From the NCBI GenBank assembly GCA_945923775.1, contig CAMELR010000018.1, forward strand, positions 1-54,999: DNA of 54,999 nt, written 5' to 3'. Source of the stretch: an uncultured Clostridia bacterium. Its GTDB lineage: Bacteria > Bacillota > Clostridia > Oscillospirales > Ruminococcaceae. The notes beneath the pieces are model-generated. The model was not told the DNA's origin, made no database searches, and saw nothing but the letters and a program-made list of their open reading frames with translations. The position numbers and the translations under genes are program-made. Shown here piece by piece: positions 36,625-44,961 of the stretch (within the stretch, counting starts at the first letter, position 1; the number at the start of each line of letters is the position of its first letter).

Positions 36625-37848
36625 ATGAGAATTACAAAAGGAACAAGATGGCGCGTATTCGCCGGAGTGTGGATACAGAGCCTGTTTACATCCGCGACCG
36701 CTTATTTCAGCCTGTTCGCGCTTCCGCTGACCGGTCAGTTCGGCTGGAGCCAGTCTGATTTCAGCATGGCTTACACTATTTACATGTTCGTTTACTGCCT
36801 GATGGGATTCGTCGGCGGTATCCTCGCCGAGAAGCTCAAGCCGATGGTGGCTATTTACATCGGTCTGGCGTTCTTTGCGGCGGGCTGGTTCCTCACCGGC
36901 TTTGCCGAGACTATCCCGCAGCTCTACATATTCTACGGAATTCTCGCCGGTGCGGGCGCGGGTACCATCTACCCCGCGTGCCTTCCTACTGCGCTAAAGT
37001 GGTTCCCCGACAAGAGCGGCTCCATTTCCGGACTGGTTCAGGCGGGCGCTTCCTGCGGGCCGTTCATTATGTCCCCTATCGCGCAGATACTCATTGACAA
37101 CTTCGGCGCACAGATGACCTGCCGCATTCTCGCGGTGGTATTCCTTATCGGTATCGGCGCGGTCGCTTGGATGATCGTTCCCTGCCCCGAGGGCTGGCTC
37201 CCTGAAGGCTGGAAGCCCAGCGCTGAACAGGCAAAGGTACTCAACACCAAGAACTACAATATTCCCAGCATGGTAAAGACCCCGGTGTTCTGGGTAATGG
37301 TGATCATGTTCATCTTCGCGAACTCCGCAGGAACCATGATGGTCAGCGCTACATCGCCTATCGCGCAGAACCAGATCGGTCAGGACGCTATGACCGCCGC
37401 CCTCTGCGTAAGCATTATGACCCTCGCGAATATGTTCGGACGTATCGGATTCGGCTTCATCTACGACAAGCTCAAGGGCTGGAACTCGCTTATTCTGGTG
37501 CTTCTCATCAACGGTATCTCGATGATCATGCTCACATTCGCAAATAATCTCCCCTACTTCATCGTGTGCATATGCCTCGTCGGTTTCTCGTTCGGCGGTC
37601 TGCTGGTAGTTTTCGCGCCTATCGTCAAGAACGTATTCGGCAGCAAGTTCTACAACAGGAACTACGGACTTATATTCATCGGCTACGGTATCGGCGCGTT
37701 CGTCGGTCCTAAGATCAGCGCAAGCTTCTACGACAGCACGAACTCCTACGTTATGGGCTACATCGGCTCCGCGATTCTTGCGGCGGCTGCGATAGTCCTC
37801 GTATTCGTTGCAAAGAAGCTCGTTACAAAAATGCAGGAAAAGAACTGA
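36625..37848 (+). CDS. OFA-type MFS transporter
   Basis: A 407-residue 12-helix carrier. The N-terminal pattern (WRVFAGVWIQSLFTSATAYFS) and GAGAGTIYPACLPTALKWFPDK near residue 110 fit the oxalate/formate antiporter branch of the MFS, which moves carboxylates. It starts 17 bases after the SDR stop behind ACGGAGG and ends at a strong terminator. The shared operon suggests that it carries the SDR substrate or product. Confidence 0.87.
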   Translation: MRITKGTRWRVFAGVWIQSLFTSATAYFSLFALPLTGQFGWSQSDFSMAYTIYMFVYCLMGFVGGILAEKLKPMVAIYIGLAFFAAGWFLTGFAETIPQLYIFYGILAGAGAGTIYPACLPTALKWFPDKSGSISGLVQAGASCGPFIMSPIAQILIDNFGAQMTCRILAVVFLIGIGAVAWMIVPCPEGWLPEGWKPSAEQAKVLNTKNYNIPSMVKTPVFWVMVIMFIFANSAGTMMVSATSPIAQNQIGQDAMTAALCVSIMTLANMFGRIGFGFIYDKLKGWNSLILVLLINGISMIMLTFANNLPYFIVCICLVGFSFGGLLVVFAPIVKNVFGSKFYNRNYGLIFIGYGIGAFVGPKISASFYDSTNSYVMGYIGSAILAAAAIVLVFVAKKLVTKMQEKN

Positions 37849-37861
37849 TAAATAAGCTGAA

Positions 37862-37889
37862 AGCGCCGGCTGAAGCAGTCGGCGCTTTT
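37862..37889 (+). terminator. Terminator after the SDR-MFS operon
   Basis: AGCGCCGGCT / AGTCGGCGCT, ten pairs with one G-T, then four T and CTTT. Confidence 0.8.
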
Positions 37890-37907
37890 CTTTATCCGGA
37901 GGATACT

Positions 37908-38213
37908 ATGAAATTACTTGTGACTTACAAAATGCAAAACGGAAGCGCCGAGGCGTTCCTGAGCGAGCTTTCCGGAATAGGAATACCGGAGCTGGTCCGG
38001 GCTGAAAACGGGTGTCTGCGCTACGAATACTTCCTCCCCGCCGATGGAAGTACAGACCGCATGCTTCTTGTGGAGGAATGGGAAAGCGCAGAATTACAGG
38101 CGCTCCACCTGGAACAGCCCCACATGAAGCGCCTTGCCGATATAAAGCCGCGTTACGTCAGCGAAACTGCGGTGGAGTTCATTGCTGAACAGCGGACTTC
38201 CTGCGGGTCATGA
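37908..38213 (+). CDS. Antibiotic biosynthesis monooxygenase-fold (ABM) protein
   Basis: A 101-residue ferredoxin-like fold protein: MKLLVTYKMQNGSAEAFL strand-helix start, GCLRYEYFLPADG and LLVEEWESAELQALH, then HMKRL, all typical of ABM/quinol monooxygenase-like proteins. Its reaction is unknown; relatives act without a metal or flavin on quinols or as dimeric accessory proteins. ATG 37908 follows CCGGAGG. Its 3' end overlaps the convergent YczE-like gene by 35 bases. Confidence 0.8.
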   Translation: MKLLVTYKMQNGSAEAFLSELSGIGIPELVRAENGCLRYEYFLPADGSTDRMLLVEEWESAELQALHLEQPHMKRLADIKPRYVSETAVEFIAEQRTSCGS

Positions 38214-38853
38214 AGCTCTCAAAGCGGAAATGCCTGTCGAGGAAGTCACCGCATATTCCGACAGCCTTGCCCATGGTGAACGCCGCGAGGACAGTGCCGA
38301 TACCGAGCCCTTCAATGTGCCCCAGTCCGAAGAACGTCAGTGCGGCGGTCACGGCCAGGCAGGTCACGTCGAACGCTATCTTGATTTTCGGGTAGCCGAC
38401 CTTTGTAATATCGGAAAGCTCCCGCGGGAAAAGGTCTGTCGGAACTATCGGCAGGCCGCAGCGGTTAGACAGCGCAATGCCCACGCTCAGTATTATGTAG
38501 CTCAGCAGGAACCACGCAACGCGCCACGGCAGGCTGTCCGGCAGAATGCCGATCCACAGCTCGTGAACGTCGAGGAGCTCGCCGAACACGAACCCCACCA
38601 CAAAGCTGAACAGGTAGGACGGGACGAATTTCTTCCGCATTATCATCAGCGACAGGACAAGCAGTCCCTGAAAAATGTACGTCCAGGTTCCGAGCGAGAG
38701 CACCGGGAACACCTCCGAAAACGCATACGGAACGCTTGAGATCGCGGATATTCCGGCGGCGGAATACAGCATCAGAACTACGCCGAAGCTGTTTATGAGC
38801 ACTGCGAAAGGCAGAGCAAGCTCCCCGCGGAACAGGGTCTTTTCTTTTGACAT
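38179..38853 (-). CDS. YczE/YitT-like membrane protein (DUF6198 type)
   Basis: A 224-residue membrane protein with five to six helices. The core GIALSNRCGLPIVPTDLFPRELS (residues 125-147) and the HIEGLGIGTVLAAFTMGK stretch fit the YczE-like branch of integral membrane proteins of unknown function. It is divergent from a LysR gene 134 bases away, which may control it, and meets the ABM gene tail to tail with a short overlap. Confidence 0.75.
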   Translation of the reverse strand: MSKEKTLFRGELALPFAVLINSFGVVLMLYSAAGISAISSVPYAFSEVFPVLSLGTWTYIFQGLLVLSLMIMRKKFVPSYLFSFVVGFVFGELLDVHELWIGILPDSLPWRVAWFLLSYIILSVGIALSNRCGLPIVPTDLFPRELSDITKVGYPKIKIAFDVTCLAVTAALTFFGLGHIEGLGIGTVLAAFTMGKAVGICGDFLDRHFRFESFMTRRKSAVQQ

Positions 38854-38987
38854 GATATGTGCCTCCTTTTATTATCTTCCAGGTTTTATTTTAGCACTAT
38901 CAGTTCCGCGTTTCAAATGTATTATTTTTATAATTTCATAGATTTTTTTGATAAAATGTGCTATAATACATATATAGGAGGATTGAT

Positions 38988-39872
38988 ATGAATTTAGATC
39001 ATCTCAGATACTTTGTAAAGCTCGCCGAAGTACGGCACTACACCCGCGCTGCAGAGCAGCTCTGCATTTCTCAGCCGAGCCTCAGCCACGCGATAAATCA
39101 GCTTGAATCCGAGCTTGGAGTGCCGCTGTTTGAGCGCTCCGGCCGCAACACCACGCTCACCCGGTTCGGTGAGGAATTCCTTGAATGCGCGCAGCGCTCC
39201 CTCGGCGCGCTCGACGTCGGGATAGATTCGCTCCAGCGCTCCGCAAAGGGCGAGGGTATCGTGCGCCTTGGCTTCCTGCGTACGCTCGGTGTTGAGTATA
39301 TTCCGAAGCTCACCGCGGATTTCCTCGCCGCCGACCCTGACTGCGGGATACAGTTCAGCTTTCATTCCGGGCTGTCAGGCGGGCTTATCGACGGATTACT
39401 TCAGCGGAAATTCGACCTTGTGTTCTGCTCGGAGCCAGACCCCTCGCTGGGACTTGCGGCGGTGCCGGTGATGTCGCAGGAGCTTGTAATGATAGTTCCG
39501 AAAAACCACCCGCTTGCAGACCACGAAAGCGTTGACCTCGCGGACACGCTGGAATATCCTGCGGTATTCTTCGCGGAGGGTTCCTGTCTGCGGAAGGTAA
39601 TCGACAGAATGTACGAGCAGGTCGGCGGAGTTCCATGCTCCTACATTGAAACAGAGGAGGACGAGGTAATCGCCGGGCTGGTCGCCGCAGGATTCGGCGC
39701 TGCGGTCGTGCCGTACATGGATATGCTCCAGAAGCTGGACGTATCGCTGCTGAAAATATCCTCCCCCCCGTACCGCCGGGATTTCTTCATGGTGCAGGAC
39801 GATTCCGTGTTCCTGCCGCCCGCCGCTCAAAGGTTCCGCAGCTTTGTGCTTGGACGGGCATGGGACAAATAA
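38988..39872 (+). CDS. LysR family regulator
   Basis: A 294-residue LysR-type regulator with N-terminal helix-turn-helix (YTRAAEQLCISQPSLSHAINQLE, residues 17-39), linker helix and effector-binding domain (VRLGFLRTLGVEYIP from about 90). ATG 38988 follows ATAGGAGG. A TATAAT at 38962-38967 serves as its -10. The divergent YczE-like gene is the obvious target; the ligand is not known. Confidence 0.88.
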   Translation: MNLDHLRYFVKLAEVRHYTRAAEQLCISQPSLSHAINQLESELGVPLFERSGRNTTLTRFGEEFLECAQRSLGALDVGIDSLQRSAKGEGIVRLGFLRTLGVEYIPKLTADFLAADPDCGIQFSFHSGLSGGLIDGLLQRKFDLVFCSEPDPSLGLAAVPVMSQELVMIVPKNHPLADHESVDLADTLEYPAVFFAEGSCLRKVIDRMYEQVGGVPCSYIETEEDEVIAGLVAAGFGAAVVPYMDMLQKLDVSLLKISSPPYRRDFFMVQDDSVFLPPAAQRFRSFVLGRAWDK

Positions 39873-39878
39873 AATTCA

Positions 39879-39907
39879 GGGCTGTCATCGCGACAGCCCC
39901 TGTTTTT
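39879..39907. terminator. Terminator between LysR and elaA
   Basis: GGGCTGTC / GACAGCCC stem with a five-base loop, then CCTGTTTTTT on the plus strand. It separates two convergent genes. Confidence 0.8.
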
Positions 39908-39921
39908 TACCTATGGACGCT

Positions 39922-40359
39922 CTACGGCTTCCGCTGCATTCTGATATGCGGGATACCGTCCTCATCGAACGGCTTGGAAACCTGCACGAATCCTGCTTTT
40001 TCGTAGAACGGCTTTGCGTAAACCTGCGCCTCTATAGTTATCGGGAGCGCTCCGTATAACTCCCGGACAGCTTCTATGCCCTCGTTCAGCAGCACGGAGC
40101 CAACTCCGCAGCGCCTTCTCGCCGAAATGACCCTTCCAAGCGCCGGATCCTCAAACACAGCTCCAGGCGGCAGTATCCTCAGATATGCGGCTATGCCGTC
40201 GGAGTCCTCCAGCCAGAGATGATATGCTATTTTGTCAATGCCGTCAAGTTCGTGATAGGGGCAGTTCTGTTCAACTACAAATACGTCCACACGCAGTTTC
40301 ATGATGTCATACAGCTCGTCCGCTGTTAACTCATTAAATTTTTTCAGTTTCTTTTCCAT
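39922..40359 (-). CDS. ElaA family GNAT acetyltransferase
   Basis: A 145-residue GNAT protein of the ElaA type: LYDIMKLRVDVFVVEQNCPYHELDGID is the family hallmark, followed by LGRVISARRRCGVGSVLL (the acetyl-CoA pyrophosphate loop, with the usual RGxG changed to RCGVG). The substrate is unknown. ATG 40359 follows GTGGAGG; the open frame upstream has no ribosome site. It is a single-gene unit. Confidence 0.83.
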   Translation of the reverse strand: MEKKLKKFNELTADELYDIMKLRVDVFVVEQNCPYHELDGIDKIAYHLWLEDSDGIAAYLRILPPGAVFEDPALGRVISARRRCGVGSVLLNEGIEAVRELYGALPITIEAQVYAKPFYEKAGFVQVSKPFDEDGIPHIRMQRKP

Positions 40360-40912
40360 GTTATACTCCTCCACTACACAATTATAGCACTTATAATGGT
40401 CTGTTTCAATACCCTTTTTTAAACCATGCCGTATTTCTTCTGTGTTGCGGACATTATTCACACTTTTAGCCATTTTGCTATATCTTTTTCGTATATATGT
40501 CATACTCTTTTAATTGTTTTACAATTGTTTCAATTAATTATTATTGCTATTTGCTATTTGGCGTTAAGATACCGTTAATAGTATGTATATCAAACGAATT
40601 AAATCAGCGTTTGCTTAAAAACCTAATATAACTCAATGTGTGTAATTGCCTAAACTGAACGGTTTTTGACGCATTTTTTTGTTTTGACACAAAATAATAC
40701 AAATAAAGCAGAGCGCGTTGCACATCAATTGATGTCATGAAAAGCACGAGTTTTGCAAGCGAAAAAAGCGCCTATTTCGCATAATATTACGGCGTAAGGG
40801 TATATTAAATCACAACGCCGGATTTTATTTTTATTATTTCAGAGGGATTGATTTTTTTGAGCAAATGAGCTATAATAATCATGCAATCAACCACGTACAG
40901 GAGGATCCCAAA
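40360..40912. other. 553-base AT-rich gene-free stretch with palindromes
   Basis: No plausible gene is seen. It holds ACATCAATTGATGT (40722-40735), a perfect 14-base palindrome, a CGGCGT...ACGCCG inverted repeat at about 40792-40822, and a TTGACA at 40684-40689 without a matching -10. Its last 65 bases are the promoter and leader of the XRE gene. It could hide a small RNA or a large operator region. Confidence 0.45.
40848..40876 (+). promoter_or_regulatory. Sigma-A promoter of the XRE gene
   Basis: TTGATT, exactly 17 bases, TATAAT, 37 bases before the ATG. Confidence 0.8.
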
Positions 40913-41161
40913 ATGTTTAAAAACCAGGCAAACGGACGTAAGAATCTCTTAGGTATCAAAATGCGCGAAATTCGCAAGGCACGCGGAATTTCCCAGCGCC
41001 AGGTCGCTGACGACCTCGCAGAGCTGGGTCTCGTAGTTGACAAGAATGCTGTACAGCGTATGGAATCCGGTCAGCGCTTCATCACCGATATCGAGCTCAT
41101 CACCATTTCCAAGTATCTCGATATCCCGGTAAACGAGCTGCTCGCTTCTCTTACAAAGTAA
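40913..41161 (+). CDS. Small XRE-type DNA-binding protein
   Basis: An 82-residue helix-turn-helix protein: KMREIRKARGISQRQVADDLAELG, then NAVQRMESGQRFITDIELITISKYLDI. It is a bare Cro/CI-like domain with no effector part, so it likely works as a simple dimeric repressor. ATG 40913 follows CAGGAGG. Codon use is plain and highly optimised, which together with a strong promoter suggests high expression. The palindrome at 40722-40735 is a candidate binding site. Confidence 0.85.
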   Translation: MFKNQANGRKNLLGIKMREIRKARGISQRQVADDLAELGLVVDKNAVQRMESGQRFITDIELITISKYLDIPVNELLASLTK

Positions 41162-41170
41162 ACACGCTAA

Positions 41171-41203
41171 TTTCCCCCGTTATTAACGGGGGAAAATTTT
41201 TAT
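41171..41203 (+). terminator. Terminator of the XRE gene
   Basis: TTTCCCCCGTTA / TAACGGGGGAAA, nearly a perfect 25-base dyad, then ATTTTTAT. Confidence 0.85.
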
Positions 41204-41220
41204 CAATTTTCCAAACAAAA

Positions 41221-41246
41221 AGTGTGCAGCCGTAAAACTGCACACT
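41221..41246 (-). terminator. Terminator of the cupin gene
   Basis: AGTGTGCAG / CTGCACACT stem with an eight-base loop; on the minus strand TTTTGTTTGG follows. Confidence 0.75.
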
Positions 41247-41252
41247 TTATTT

Positions 41253-41909
41253 TTACTGCTTTACAAGCACCAGGAGCATTTTAAATCTCGTGAGCGCTCT
41301 GAGAGAATGCGGCTCGCCTGCGGGCATTACGATGCTCTCGCCGGCCTTTACGATGTGAGCCTCGCCGCTGATCGTGATTTCAGCCTCTCCTTCGAGGACG
41401 GTCGGCATTGCGTCGCCGGGCGCTGCGTGGGAAGCGATCTTGGTTCCCTCGTCGAACGCGAACAGCGTCATGCCGATCTGCGGCTGGTTGGTCAGCGTCA
41501 TGGAAGCTACCTGACCCGGCTCATAGTCGATCTGATCCTTGAGCGAAATGACTTCCTTATGCGGAATGTGATCTATTAACTTCATTGTTGTTTCTCCTTT
41601 TCCGGCTGTTATCTGCATTATCCGGAACTGCTCCGTGCAGGTCACGGAATGAAGCTCCCCCGCCGGAAATACAATGCTCTTGCCCGCGGTAAGCTCTATA
41701 TCTCCGACCCTGCACGCGCCGTCAAGCACCGTGTACAGCGTGTCCCCGGAGTACTCCTCGGCGCTCACTCCCTCGCCTGCGTCGAATGCAAGAAGAGTCA
41801 CAGCGGCGCCTGGCATGCTGCACAGCGACCGGCTGCACACCTGAAATCGGCGGCAGCTCACGCTATCCTTCAATGAAAACGGTTCGCGGAATGGTATGTT
41901 CTCAAGCAT
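41253..41909 (-). CDS. Double-cupin protein
   Basis: A 218-residue protein made of two related single-cupin domains. The second (from about residue 107, KLIDHIPHKEVISLKDQ) has the full motif pair with metal-ligand histidines (SHAAPGDAMPTVLEGE and PAGEPHSL); the first (IPFREPFSLKDSV, EEYSGDTLYTVLDG, PAGELHSV) lacks the first histidine. It looks like a tandem duplication in which one site has lost metal binding. The MKLIDH methionine could be the start of an ancestral one-domain gene. Function unknown. ATG 41909 follows ACGGAGGG. Confidence 0.82.
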   Translation of the reverse strand: MLENIPFREPFSLKDSVSCRRFQVCSRSLCSMPGAAVTLLAFDAGEGVSAEEYSGDTLYTVLDGACRVGDIELTAGKSIVFPAGELHSVTCTEQFRIMQITAGKGETTMKLIDHIPHKEVISLKDQIDYEPGQVASMTLTNQPQIGMTLFAFDEGTKIASHAAPGDAMPTVLEGEAEITISGEAHIVKAGESIVMPAGEPHSLRALTRFKMLLVLVKQ

Positions 41910-41961
41910 TAGCAGCCCTCCGTAAATCAATGTGAAGATATTATGACCGGTCGTCCGGCGT

Positions 41962-42558
41962 TTATTCCGCGTTCCTCAGCTCGATATAATTTATAAGCAG
42001 CTCTGCGGTGCTGTCAAGCCCGAGTTTGGAGGAATTCACCGTGATATCATAGCTGCGGGAATCGCCCCACTTATTTTCGCTGTGGGTGTTGTGGAAGTAC
42101 TTACGGCGCTTGTCAGCCTGCTCCATGCGGGTTTTCGCCTTCTCCTCAGAGATTCCCTCGCGCTCTGCGGTGCGCTTTATCTTCGCCTCGGTATCGCCGA
42201 GAACAAACACGCGTACCAGCGCGGGATTCTCGCGGAGTATGTAATCCGCACACCTGCCGATAACAACAAAGCTCTCGCCGGCATCCGCCTTCTGCTTGAT
42301 GTAATCGAACTGCATCTGCGCGATGATCTCCTCGGGGGAGTTGCTGAATCCGTTCACAGTGCGTGAAAAGAACAGGTTGCGGGCGCTCTCATCGTACTTT
42401 TTAAGGTACTCTTCGCTTGTGTTGCTCTGCTTTGCTACCTCAGCAAGAATGTTGCTGTCAAGAAGCTGGATCCCGAAATGCTCGGCAAGCTTAGCGGCTA
42501 TGATGTGTCCACCGCTTCCGAACTCGCGGCCAACGGTAATTATCAGTTGTTTTCCCAA
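41962..42558 (-). CDS. Cytidylate kinase-like protein
   Basis: A 198-residue P-loop kinase: ITVGREFGSGGHIIAAKLAEHFG (modified Walker A) at the N-terminus, then VVIGRCADYIL and a lid region with REGISEEKAKTRMEQADKRR. It belongs to the cytidylate-kinase-like group common in Clostridia, distinct from the housekeeping Cmk and of unknown substrate. ATG 42558 follows AAGGAGG. It lies between the transporter and the cupin, all leftward. Confidence 0.85.
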   Translation of the reverse strand: MGKQLIITVGREFGSGGHIIAAKLAEHFGIQLLDSNILAEVAKQSNTSEEYLKKYDESARNLFFSRTVNGFSNSPEEIIAQMQFDYIKQKADAGESFVVIGRCADYILRENPALVRVFVLGDTEAKIKRTAEREGISEEKAKTRMEQADKRRKYFHNTHSENKWGDSRSYDITVNSSKLGLDSTAELLINYIELRNAE

Positions 42559-42632
42559 AAATGTAGACCTCCTTCTTAATTACTCCGTCAGCCCGTGCTA
42601 AACCCTTCCGGGCTGACAGAATGTCAATTCTG

Positions 42633-44180
42633 TCAGAGTCCGAGCTCTGTGCTGTATCTTACGAAGATCATGACGGTGCATATCGCAAGTACGAGTACGG
42701 TTGCGGGTACGCACGCCTTGAGGTATCTGCCCCAGCTTATCGGGTGGCCGTGCTTTGCGGAAACTGATGTTCCGACAACGTTAGCGGAAGCTCCGATAGG
42801 AGTTGCGCTGCCACCGATGTCAGTACCAAGGGACAGCGACCATGCGAGTACGGAAAGGTACGCAGGGTCGAGGGTGCCGCTTGCCGCTGCAAGTCCCTTG
42901 ATGACAGGAACCATAGTTGCAGCGAACGGAATGTTGTCCACGATGGAGCTTGCAATTGCGGAAAGCCATACGATGATGATAATAACAAATATAACGTTGC
43001 CGCCGCTTATCATCTCGATGAAGTTTGCAACCAGCTCAAGTACGTTGGTCTGCTCAAGGCCGCCGACAACAACGAACAGTCCGATGAAGAACAGCAGGGT
43101 CTTGTAGTCGACCTTCTTTATAAGCTCCAGCGCGTGCTTTCCAGAGGTGATAAGCGTCAGCACTGCGATAACAGAGCCGATGAACGCTACGGTAAGTCCG
43201 GTCTGGGCGTGGGTTACGAGCATAACTACAGCGCAGAGGAAAATCACGATGCTTATAATAAAGCTGCGCTTGTCAGTGATCGCTTCCTTGGGGTCGGGCA
43301 TGGAAGATATGTCGATCTGGGACTTTCCAGCTTCCTTGAGATCCTTTCTGAAGATGAGCAGGAAATAGAATACCACGAACACAAGGCAAATGCCTGCGAT
43401 AACGCCGGTATTTGTCAGGAAGTCCGCGAAGGAATAGCCGAGAGATGTACCTACAATGATGTTTGGCGGGTCGCCGCACATGGTCGCGGAGCCGCCGAGG
43501 TTTGCGCAGAACACCTCTGAGAGTATCATGGGTATCGGGTTGAACTTCAGGAGCTGTGCCAGTTCTACAGTTACAGCCGCGAGGAACAGGATAACAGTGA
43601 TACTGTCGATGAACATTGAAAGTATCGCAGACATCAGCATGAATGTGATGAACAGCGGAATTACCTTGTACTTTACAGCCTTGGCGAGGGTCATGCACAG
43701 CCAGCGGAAGAATCCTGCCTTTGCCATGCCTTCAACCATGATCATCATACCAGCGATGAAGATGATGGTCGCCCAGTTGATACCGCTGGAGCTTTCCTCT
43801 GACGCGCCTGCGGTGTACCAGAAGCCAGGCGTGAAGATGTTCGCGATGTTCAGCGTCGACCATACCGCGTCAAAGCTCCTGAGGCAGATGCCGAACACCA
43901 TTACAAGCGTTGCGAGTCCGCAGCAAAGGGTCACGATGTGGCGCTCGATCTTGTCCATGATGATAAGTACGAACATCACCACGAATATCAGCACCGCGAC
44001 GATCTGTGCTATCAGCATCTGGTCATCGCTCCTGCTGAGCCCCATGAACACGCCGAAAAGCAGAAGCACTGCTCCGACCGCGCTCATTCCCATTACCGCC
44101 GGGCGGGACATCTTGTCCCTTGCCGCCATTATGAACATAACGGCAAATACCACAACGGCAAGAATTGACGAAATTATCAT
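42633..44180 (-). CDS. SLC13/NhaD-ArsB type ion transporter
   Basis: A 515-residue membrane protein with about 12 helices of the ion transporter superfamily. Seen: IDSITVILFLAAVTVELAQLL, SEVFCANLGGSATMCGDPPNIIVG in the first half and ASSIVDNIPFAATMVPVIKGL with GTDIGGSATPIGASANVVG in the second, the two-fold re-entrant motif of ArsB/NhaD/CitM-like carriers. It may carry sodium, arsenite or a carboxylate; the sequence does not decide. ATG 44180 follows ACGGAGGAG. The leader upstream has a hairpin with a T run. Confidence 0.85.
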   Translation of the reverse strand: MIISSILAVVVFAVMFIMAARDKMSRPAVMGMSAVGAVLLLFGVFMGLSRSDDQMLIAQIVAVLIFVVMFVLIIMDKIERHIVTLCCGLATLVMVFGICLRSFDAVWSTLNIANIFTPGFWYTAGASEESSSGINWATIIFIAGMMIMVEGMAKAGFFRWLCMTLAKAVKYKVIPLFITFMLMSAILSMFIDSITVILFLAAVTVELAQLLKFNPIPMILSEVFCANLGGSATMCGDPPNIIVGTSLGYSFADFLTNTGVIAGICLVFVVFYFLLIFRKDLKEAGKSQIDISSMPDPKEAITDKRSFIISIVIFLCAVVMLVTHAQTGLTVAFIGSVIAVLTLITSGKHALELIKKVDYKTLLFFIGLFVVVGGLEQTNVLELVANFIEMISGGNVIFVIIIIVWLSAIASSIVDNIPFAATMVPVIKGLAAASGTLDPAYLSVLAWSLSLGTDIGGSATPIGASANVVGTSVSAKHGHPISWGRYLKACVPATVLVLAICTVMIFVRYSTELGL

Positions 44181-44231
44181 TTTTCTCCTCCGTTTCGGGG
44201 CGTTTTCCCTGCCCCCTTTTTTCGCACATAG

Positions 44232-44273
44232 AAAAACTCCCATAAGCTGCTTTATTTTGCACACCTTTGGGAG
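44232..44273 (-). promoter_or_regulatory. Terminator-like hairpin in the transporter leader
   Basis: On the minus strand CTCCCA and TGGGAG close a 30-base loop with weak inner pairs, followed by five T, about 50 bases before the transporter start. It could be an attenuator. The remaining bases between 44181 and 44461 show no gene and no riboswitch I recognise. Confidence 0.35.
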
Positions 44274-44461
44274 AGTTATTATATAACTTGTTTCTTAGCG
44301 CACCTCAATTTTAACACAAATACCTGCGGTTGTCAAGGTGTTTACATTTTATTTTTCAATTACTTCGTAGAAGTTACCCTGATTTAAATCTGCTTATTTG
44401 TCCATTATCACGAATACACTCTGAGACGGTCAGGAAATTTCAATGTCATTCCGGAAAAACA

Positions 44462-44491
44462 CGCTCCCCGCTGAAATTACAGCAGGGAGCG
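44462..44491 (-). terminator. Terminator at the end of the injection-system gene string
   Basis: CGCTCCC...GCT / AGC...GGGAGCG stem with one mismatch, followed on the minus strand by GTGTTTTTCC. It ends the leftward string that starts near 53.8 kb. Confidence 0.75.
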
Positions 44492-44500
44492 CGTATCAGC

Positions 44501-44947
44501 TTAGTCTATCGCCTTCGCAAGCTCCGGCATGTCGTTGTCGATGATCCCCAGAATGTCGTAAACCGTACCCTGGAGCGCCTTCACAGCGTCGCCGTCGGCG
44601 CATGCCGGGAGCCGCGTCACATACTTATGATACAGCATCTGATGAGTGGCGAGTATTCCGTAACTTCCCAGCACTGTGCTTAGATTCATCTCGTTCAGCG
44701 CGAGCAGCATTTCAGGATACTTTTCCGGCTCAAGCTCCTTGAATATCGTGGTGTAGAGCTGATAATAGCCGCAGCCCTCCTCGTCGTCTATCGGGACTCT
44801 GCAAATCTCCATAACTACCACGCCGTCGTTGTCCGGGCCCATTCTGTCCGGCGCTATGCGGAGAGTCTCGGTTCCGTCGGAGCTGTCTATTTCCCCGGCG
44901 ATGTCGTCGTTGGCAAGCGATTCATGCAGTCTTTCTAATATCGTCAT
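44501..44947 (-). CDS. YbjN-like (secretion-chaperone fold) protein
   Basis: A 148-residue acidic protein. The pattern YPEMLLALNEMNLSTVLGSYGI followed by LYHKYVTRL and a long C-terminal helix is like YbjN/type III chaperone-like domains, by eye only. ATG 44947 follows GGGAGGAA and lies 14 bases after the stop of the charged-tail protein, so it may be the chaperone or immunity partner of that protein. It is the last gene of the string. Confidence 0.5.
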   Translation of the reverse strand: MTILERLHESLANDDIAGEIDSSDGTETLRIAPDRMGPDNDGVVVMEICRVPIDDEEGCGYYQLYTTIFKELEPEKYPEMLLALNEMNLSTVLGSYGILATHQMLYHKYVTRLPACADGDAVKALQGTVYDILGIIDNDMPELAKAID

Positions 44948-44961
44948 GTGTTTTCCTCCCA

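Noticed and set aside
40684..40712. Promoter at TTGACA 40684-40689
   Set aside because: No -10 hexamer occurs at 16-18 bases, so the -35-like sequence alone is not called.
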